Shown here one piece after another: positions 12,901 through 21,900 of a stretch of DNA of 43,364 bases; position 1 is the first letter of the stretch, and each line of letters opens with the position of its first letter. The position numbers and the translations under genes are program-made. Under the pieces are notes generated by a model, which worked only from the letters and a program-made list of their open reading frames with translations, was not told the origin of the DNA and did not search any database. The stretch comes from Candidatus Aalborgicola danicus (GTDB lineage: Bacteria > Pseudomonadota > Gammaproteobacteria > Burkholderiales > Burkholderiaceae_C), in contig JADJBC010000053.1 of NCBI GenBank assembly GCA_016703945.1, forward strand, positions 1 to 43,364. The letters run 5' to 3'.

Positions 12901-15900
12901 TCGCCAGACTGCCACGGGCCATGTTATTGTCATTGCGGTCGCCTTCGTAGGCAGTGGTGCCGTAGAGATAGGCGGCGGCATAGGCGCTGTCGCCACCGCG
13001 CTGGTACTCCTCCTTGGCGCGGCGCTGGTTCGGGTCGCCCGGATTGTCTGCGTTGTCGGTGATGACGTAGATGTAGTACGGGCCGTCGGCGCCCTGCGGC
13101 AGCGTGACTTTGGTCGAGGCGGTGTAGCTGCCGGCGGCGGCGAGGCCCTGAGCGTTGGAATGGGTCACGGTGCCGAGCACCGTGGCGCGGTCGCGGATGA
13201 AGGACGGATCTCGGCTGAGATAGACCACATCGTTCCAGCTACGGGTCCCGGCCCAGACGGCGGCGCCGAGATTGGTCACGGTCCAGGTCACCGTGGTCTG
13301 CTCGCCGGAGAAGTTCTGCGGCGGGTCAGGATTTCGGTGACCTGCAAGTCCGCCGGACGCGCGGTCACCAGCGAGGCGGCGGCCTGCGTGTTGTTGCCCT
13401 CGTTGCTTTTCGCCGAGATAGTTGTTCGTATCGGTCTTGACGACGACGTAGCGGCCCCTGACCGAGGGCGCGAGTTGCACGGTCTGGCTGACGGTGTAGC
13501 TCTCGTTCTTGCCCAGGGTGCGCTGCTGCGAGTAGCTGCCGATGCTCCAGACTTCCGTGGCGGCGGAAAGATTGGGGTTGTCGGTGATGTAGACCGTATC
13601 CGTCCAGTTTCGGCTCAGGGCGTCGCCGAGGTTTTGCACGGTGTAGCTGAAGCTATAGCTGCCGCCCGAGTCCGTCGCCGCGAGCGCCGAGACCTCGGTG
13701 ACCGTAAGATCGGGCACCAACACCGGCGCGGGAATCGCGCCGATGATGCCGATGGGCCGCGACTTGTAGTTGCTGTTGTCGCTGTGGCTGGCGTCGTCGG
13801 GATTGATGTTGCTGGTCAGCGAATCTTCGAGGATGACGTCGTAGGTGTCGGTGAGCACCGAGATGTAGTAATCGCCGGATTGCACGTTGTCGGGAATCCG
13901 GACCTGTAGCGTGCCGAGGTAGTCCGCGCCAACATCGAGCTTGCCCACATGGGTGAAGGAACCGAGCAGGATGTCGCCTTTGTAGAAACCGGGGTAGCGC
14001 CTGTCGCGCGCGAGCCAGACGGTGTCGGTCCAGGAGTTCAGGGTGGCGGAATCGCCACGGGTGGTGTCGCTGCCGCTGTTGGTGACCTTGTAACGGACTT
14101 CGATGGTGGAACCGTAGCTGGACTGGTCGGGGGCGACGACGGCGCTGGTGACAAGATCGGCGAAGGGCACCGGATCGACATAGAAGTGCGCGGCCTTGAC
14201 GTTGTTGCCTTCGCTAGGGTATTCGTCAACATTGCTGTTGCCGTCGGCGACGACAATCAAGTAGGCATCGCCCCGATAGCGAATCGGGATATCGACCAGG
14301 GCACTTTCGTTGGCGTAGCTTTCGGTCGGCGACAGGCCGGAAACATTGCCATACTGACCGATGAGCCGGTCATCTCCGCTCAGGATGCCGTCAAGTGACA
14401 GATAGACCTTGTCGGTCCAGCGACCGGTGGCGGCGGCTGGACCGAGGTTGCTGATGGTGTAACGGATGGATGCGCTGGTGCCGGCAGTGACGTGCTCAGG
14501 CACGACGACCGTGCCGACGCGCAGATCGGGGCGATCATTGAGGCTGATTTCGGTGGTGTCGGGAGGCAACAGTGCGTTGTTGTTGCGTGCGGCGCCCAGT
14601 TCGTAGACTTGGTTCGTGGCGTTGGTGGTGACCTTGATACGGTAGAGACCTTCAATCTTGGACGGCAGGCGAACTTGTTCCGTGCGGCTGTAGCGGATGC
14701 CGGATTCGAGGCTGCGGTCGTAGGTGAATGTGCCCAGTGTCACCACACTGCCGCCATTCAAGGGAAGGAGCTGGACCGTATCGACCCAGACTCCGCCGGC
14801 GGGCGCCTGACCCTGATTCAGCACGGTCCATGAGATGTCGATCAGTGCGCCTTCCTGCGCCGTAGTGGGTACCGTGATGGTTTCGACCACGAGATCGGGC
14901 GACGGCGACAAGGTAATCGGGATCGCCAGCGAGGTGCCAGTGTTGTTGTTGCCATAAATGAACTCGAAGGGCCCGCCGGTACGGACGTTGAGGTAGAAGC
15001 TGCCTTCGATGCCTTCCGGCACGGTGACGTCCAGGCTGCGGCTGTAGCTGTCGCCGACCGCCAGTTGGCCGACATGGCGTGCCGAGCCAAACTGGGTGAC
15101 GATGTCGCTGCCGTCGGGGTTTCGGCTGAGCCAGACCTGGTCGGACCAGTCGGCAATGTTTGTGGTACCGATGCCGTTGTTGGCCACCTCCCAGGTGACG
15201 CGCAGAGGCTTGCCGCTGGAGGCGGTGCCGTCCGCCGTTACCGATGCAATTTGCAGGTCGGCATAGGCAATCGGCATGATGTCGACACTATGGGCAATGC
15301 GCCCGAGGTTGTTGCCCTCGGAAGAGTTCTCGAATACTTCACCCCGCGCATCGCTGACCACGAACAGCTTGTAGCGCCCCGTGGTTCCTGCTGGCGCAAG
15401 AACCTGTTCGGCACGACTATAGGACTCGCCCACGGCCAGCGCGCCGTCGTGCCGGTATTCGCCCAGCACCCGGTCGTCGCTGTTGCCAAAGGTGTCGTCG
15501 GTGGACAGGATGACGCGGTCGGTCCAACTGGAGGTGCGCCCGGCGCCCGTGCCCTGGTTGGTGACGGTCCATGCCACGTCCAGCGGGGCCGGATCGGCGG
15601 TGACGCGATCAGGCGCGGTGGTCGCCGTCACGACGAGGTCGGCATAGGGCGAGAACTCGACGGTGAGCGCCGGCGCTGCCTCATTGTTGCTCCGCGCGCC
15701 ATCCATCAACACGCTCAAGGCATCGCTTACCACCACGACCTGATACTCGCCCGAGTAGTTGAGCGGAATGGTGAAATCCGCCGAGGCGGTGTAGAACTCT
15801 CCGTGCCGAGCGGGCCGGTATGGACCACTTCCGCCATCTTGGTCAGTACCGTGCCTTTGGCCAGGTAAACATAATCGACCCAATTGCCCGTGGCGACCCC

Positions 15901-18900
15901 GCCCTGATTCAAAACCTTCCAGCTCGCGTGCAAGCTGTCGCCGGACTGCACCAGGCCCGGCCCGCTGACCTCGCTCACAGCGAGATCGATACGCGCGACT
16001 TTCAGGGATGCCGCCGAACTCGCCTGGTTGTTGCTCTCGCCATCGCGCTCGTAAAACGGTATTGTCGGTGTCGGTCTTGACGACCCAGTGGTAATCGCCA
16101 TCCGGCAGCCATGTCGGCAGGGTGAATGTCACGCTACGGGATTTGACGGCTCCGATGGCCAGCCCATCGGTGCTGAACAGGTTGCCGACTTCTATCAGGC
16201 CCGTGCCGCTATCCACATAGATACGGTCGCGCCAGGAACCTGTCAGGCCGAATCCGCCCTGGTTACCCACGCTATAGCTCACCGTGGCTGCGTCGCCGGG
16301 GCGAAGCACGGTCGGCCCGGTGACGCCACTCACGGTCAAATCGGCCACCGGCGCCAGATCGATATGCAAGGTCGCCACGCTGGCGCGGCTGTTGTTGGCG
16401 GTATGGCCATCCTCGAACACGCTGCGATTGGTGCTGGTATCGACGATGACATAGTAATCGCCGCTCAAGTCGCGTGGCAGGGTCATCGTGGCCTGCCCGG
16501 TATAACCTTGCCCGGGAGAAATCGGTCCGGGTGGGTGACGGAACCAGCCAGGACGATGTCGTCAGCGCTGAGCGTGCTATCGCGGGACAGGACCAGCTTG
16601 TCGTTCCACGAGGCCAGATTGGTGGTGGCATTGCCGTCGTTGCGCACCGTCCAGGTAATGAGAATGTCTTCGCCGCTTTGCGCCAGTGTCGGCGCGGTGA
16701 TGTCGAGCACATTGAGATCGGCATAGGCCGTAGCCAGATCGATGCCGCGCGCCGCCCCGACATTGTCGGCGCGCGTATCGGGTTCGAGCACCTCCGCTCC
16801 GCTGTCGCTGCGTACGGCCAGATAGTAGTGGCCCATGGCGCGCATCGGGACGTTGATGGTCGCGGTTTGGCTGTAGCCTGCGCCCGCAGCCAAGCCTCCG
16901 GCATGACGCACCGTGCCGATCACGACGTCGTCGGCGTTACCGATGATCGCGTCGTTACTGAAAATGATCTGGTCGTTCCAGGCAGCGGCGGTGTCGGCTT
17001 GCCCATGGTTGGAGACTGTCCAGTCCACGGTCACCGGTTCGCCGCCCACTCCGATGCCCGGTCCATTTAGCGTGTCGACGCGCAAGTCCGCATAGGCCTT
17101 GGCCACCGAGTTGGCTTGAGTACTGGCGCTGTTGTTGGTTTCCGCATTATTGCTGAGGTTGGTCTCATACAGTACGCCTGCCCCGGCGCTGTTCTGATCG
17201 GCCGTAACGGTGATAGTTATGTTGCCGGTTCCGGCGAGCCCTTCCGGCAAGCGGAAAGTCAGGCCACGGCTGCGCGAATCGCCGGGCTGGATCGCGCCAT
17301 TGAACACGCCGCCGCTGCTCGCCAGCGGATCGCAGGCCAACGTGGTATCGAGCAGTACCTGGTTCACCTGATTGCGAACGACGATGCGGTCGTTGAAAAC
17401 GATGCTGGCCGGACTGTTGCCCAGGTTCCAGTCCTCCCAACCGATGCTGACCAGTCCGCCGGCCTGGACGTCGCTTGTATCGACATGCAGATTGCGTATC
17501 TGCACGTCCGAGCCCGCCTCGTTGATGAGTTCGAGGGTGTTATTGCTCTCCGCTGTCCCGCCTGCGTTTGCCTCCAGGATATTCGCCGCGCTGTCGGCCG
17601 CGACTTTGATGGAGAACCGTCCTAAAGCGGATGCGCCAGTGGGCCACGTGAATTGCGCGGTGCGGGCACGGGTTTCGTTGGCTCCCAGAACGCCGGCGCT
17701 CAGATCCTCATGCACGATGATCGTGGCCACCACGACATTGGTGGATAGATTGATCACGTCCAGGCGTTCGCTCCACGCCTGTTCGGCCGCCTTGTTGCCT
17801 CGATTGACCGTATTCCACAGTGCGGTCACCTGTTGGCCGGGCTGGAAATCGGAAGCCGGAATCAGGGTGAGGTTTTCGGGAACGAGATCGGCATAGGTCG
17901 CCAATGTTGACGTCAGGTTCAGGCTGGCGCTGTTGTTGGTTTTCGCCGGTTCCGGTGGCGTTCGCCTCGACAGGAGCTGCCCGTGCCGGCCGTACTCTGG
18001 TCGGCAATAATCTGGATCAGCAGATTGCCGACGCCGGCATTGCCATCGGTCAGGTGGAAACTGTAATTGCGCGCGGTCGACGACCCGGGTTGCAGCAAAC
18101 CTCCCGGCGGCAGGTCATAACGCAGTTGCTGATCGAGCAGCACCGCGCCGGTGCTCTGGTTGGTCACCTTGATACGGTCGTACCAGCCGGCATTCACCGC
18201 CGTATTGCCATTGTTGATGTCGTTCCAGTTCAGAGTGATCAGGTCCCCGGTCATCGGCGCCGGCGTGTCGCTGGTCAGGTTGCCGACCACCAGGTCGGGC
18301 GCCGACAGGATGACGATCTGGCTGGCATTGTTGCTCTCCGCCGTGCCCGGCAGGTTGTTCTCGAAAACCTGGCTGACGGCATCGGTGGTCACCGTGAACT
18401 CGAACTGGCCGTTGGCATTCGCCCCCGTCGGCCAAAGCAGCGTTGTGCTGCGGTCGCGCAGATCAGCGACGGCGATGTCACCAAGCACGCTGGCGTCATA
18501 AGACAGGTTCTGCGTGAACAGGGTTTGTCCCGTGGTGAGATTGCGCACGCGCAGGGTTTCGGTCCATGAACCTGAGGTCGGGCCGGTGCTCCAGTTGCGG
18601 GTCTTCCAGGACACGGTCACCGTGTCGGCCGGTTGCCAACCGACAGCCGGACTTACGGCAAGGCTGGATATCTGCAGATCGGGGTAAGGCGCCAGCGTAG
18701 AAGTCAGGCTGAGGTTTGCGCCATTGTTGGTGTCGCCCGTCCCGGCGGCATTCGCTTCGACGACGCTGCCGACACCCGAGGTGTTCTGGTCGGTGGTGAT
18801 CTGGATCAGCAGATTGCCGGCTCCGGCGTTGCCGTCGGCGAGACGGAAGCTGTAGCTGCGCGATGCCGACGCCCCCACTTGCAGCGTGTCGCCCGGCGGT

Positions 18901-21900
18901 GGGTCAAAGCGCAGTTGCTGGTCGACAAGCATCTGGCCAGTGGATTGGTTGGTCACCTTGATCCGGTCGTACCAGCCGGCCTTCACCGCCGTGTTGCCGT
19001 TGTTGATATCGTTCCAGTTCAGCGTGATCAGATCGCCGGTCTTCGGCGCCGACGTGTCGCTGGTCAGGTTGCTGACCGTCAGGTCGGGCGCCGACACGAC
19101 CGTAGTTACGCCGGCATTGTTGCTTTCCGCCGTGTTGGTGAGGTTGTTTTCGAAGAGCTGGCTGGCGCTATCGGTGGTCACCGTGAACTCGATCTGACCA
19201 TCGTTCGTAAATCCCGTCGGCCATGTCAGCGTCGCACTTCGATTGTTCAGTCCGCCAGCGGTGATGTCACCGAGTACCGTGGCGTCGTAAGCGACATTCT
19301 GCGTGAGCAGGGTTTGCCCGGTGGTGAGATTGCGCACGCGGACGGTCTCCGTCCACGAGCCGCTGGTGCTGCCCGTCCCCTGATTGAACGTTTTCCAGGT
19401 CACCACCACTGGGTCACCGGGAAGCCAGCCCAGAGCCGGCGTCGGGGTCACATTTGTAACGATCAGATCGGGATAGGGTGCAAGCGCCGACGTGACGTTG
19501 ATGCTGGTGCTGTTGTTAACTTCCGCCAGGCCCTGAGTGTTGATTTCGGTAACGGTATTGGCGCTATCCGCCGTGACCGTGATGTTTAGATTGCCTGCGC
19601 CCAGATTACCCTGCGGCAGCGTAAAGCTCGCCTGACGCGCAAAGCTCGCGCCGCCAGCGATGGGGCCGCTCGCTACCGCGTCGTAGGGCACAAGAAAATC
19701 GGCCAGTACCGCGCCAGTATCGATCCGCTTCACCACCACCCGATCGCTCCAAGACGATACCGTCGGCAAGGTTCCCGTGTTGCTGTCCTGCCATACAACA
19801 TTGATGGTGTTTCCCGATTGCAACACCGCACCGGTCGCCAAACCGAGACCGGTCACCACGAGATCGATGCCGGGCACGATTGTGGTTAGCACGAAGCTCT
19901 TGACCTTGAGCGTGGTCGGGCTGGACGCGGTGTCAACGCTGAAAGTCACCTGCGAGCCGGGGCTCTCGCCAAGCAAACTGCTAAAGGAGCCAGTACGGTT
20001 CGCGTAAGTGATCACGCCAAAAATATCGCTGGCCGCGGTACGAAACCGCCAGTCAAGTGAACATCCAGTGTCCCGGCCAGATTGGCCGTACCAGCGACTC
20101 CCCAGTACGCCGATGGTGGTCGCGTTACCCAGGCCGACACGCACCGTCGCAGACGCGGTGTTGGTGAAGCTGCCGCCGAGGTTCATGCGCGCGCCCGGGG
20201 GCGATGCTGATGGTGCCTTGGTTGGTCAGGTTGCGGCTGTAGGTCAGCGTACCGGCGCTGACATTGACGGTGCCGGTATTGTTGAAGGTCACGTTGCTGT
20301 TGATGGCATGACTGCCGGTCACTGTATGATTCAGCGTGCCGGCGTTGTTGAAGGTAGCCGTGCCTGTGTAGTACTCAATCGGGGTGCCATAGGTGCCGCT
20401 CAGGTTGAGCGTGCCGCCTGCCGCGTTGGTCAGCGTGTTGTTCCCGCTACTGGTGGCACCAAAGTAGAGGAGGCCCGCGCCACTCACCGTGAGCGTGCCC
20501 TGGTTGACCCAAGTCTTGCCACCGCTGAAGTTGACTTGCCCAGTAACTTGGCTCGTGCCCTGCGTGGTGAGTGTGCCAGTACCAGCCACAGAGCCACTCG
20601 ACAGGGTCATATGGCTGCTGATCACCCCCGTGCCGCCCAGCGTGCCTCCGGCCAGATTAAAGTTGCCCGTGCCAGTCACCGTTCCGTTGACATACGTTGT
20701 GCCGCCGGTGATCTGCACGGCCCGCTGCCGCTGACGGTGACCGTCGACCCCGCACTCCAGGGTCCGCGTACCGCCCCCAAAATTGCAGGCCGCTCCCCGC
20801 GCTCGCACTGTAGGTCCCGGTGTCGGTGCCGCTGCCGTTGATCGAAAGCGTGCCGGCGCTGACATTGACGGTGCCGGTATTGTTGAAGGTCACGTTGCTG
20901 TTGATGGCATGAGTACCCGCAACCGTGTGGTTCAGCGTCCCCGCGTTGTTGAACGTGGCCGTGCCGGTGTAGTACTCAATCGGGGTGCCATAGGTGCCGC
21001 TCAGGTTGAGCGTGCCGCCTGCCGCGTTGGTCAGCGTGTTGTTCCCGCTACTGGTGGCACCAAAGTAGAGGAGGCCCGCGCTACTCACCGTGAGCGTCCG
21101 GATTGATCAAGTCTTGCCACCGCTGAGTTGACTTGCCCAGTAACTGGCCCGTGCCCTGCGTGGTGAGGTGTGCCAGTACCAGCCACAGAGCCACTCGACA
21201 GGGTCATATTGCTGCTGATCACCCCGTGCCGCCCAGCGTGCCTCCGGCCAGATTGAGTTTGCCCGTGCCAGTCACCGTTCCGTTGACATACGTTGTGCCG
21301 CCGGTGATCTGCACGGCCCCGCTGCCATGACGGTGACCGTCGACCCCGCACTCCAGGGTCCGCGTACCGCCCCCAAAATTGCAGGCCGCTCCCGCGCTCG
21401 CACTGTAGGTCCCGGTGTCGGTGCCGCTGCCGTTGATCGAAAGCGTGCCGGCGCTGACATTGACGGTGCCGGTATTGTTGAAGGCCACGTTACTGTGAAT
21501 GGCATGAGTACCCGCAACCGTGTGGTTCAGCGTCCCCGCGTTGTTGAACGTCGCCGTGCCTGCAGTAATGGTGATCGGCGTGCCATCAGTGCTGCTCAGG
21601 TTGAGCGTGCCGCCTGCCGCGTTGGTCAGGGTGTTCGTGCCCCCACTGGTGGCACCAAAGTAGAGGTAGCCGCTTCCACCAATCGTCAGCGTGCCCTGGT
21701 TGACCCAGGTCTTGCCACCACTGAAGTAAATCGCGCCGGTGACTTGGCTCGAACCCTTCGTGGTGAGTGTGCCTGTACCTGCCACAGAGCCACTCGACAG
21801 AGTCATATTGCTACTGATGACGCCTGTGCCAGTCAGCGTGCCCCCGGCCACATTGAAGTTGCCCGTGCCGGTTACCGTTCCGTTGACATACGTTGTGCCG

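Noticed and set aside
9318..13909. Long plus-strand frames (344-483 codons) opposite the giant gene
   Set aside because: They mirror the GC-rich coding strand, have Gly/Arg/Asp-rich low-quality composition and no domains; they are antisense shadows.
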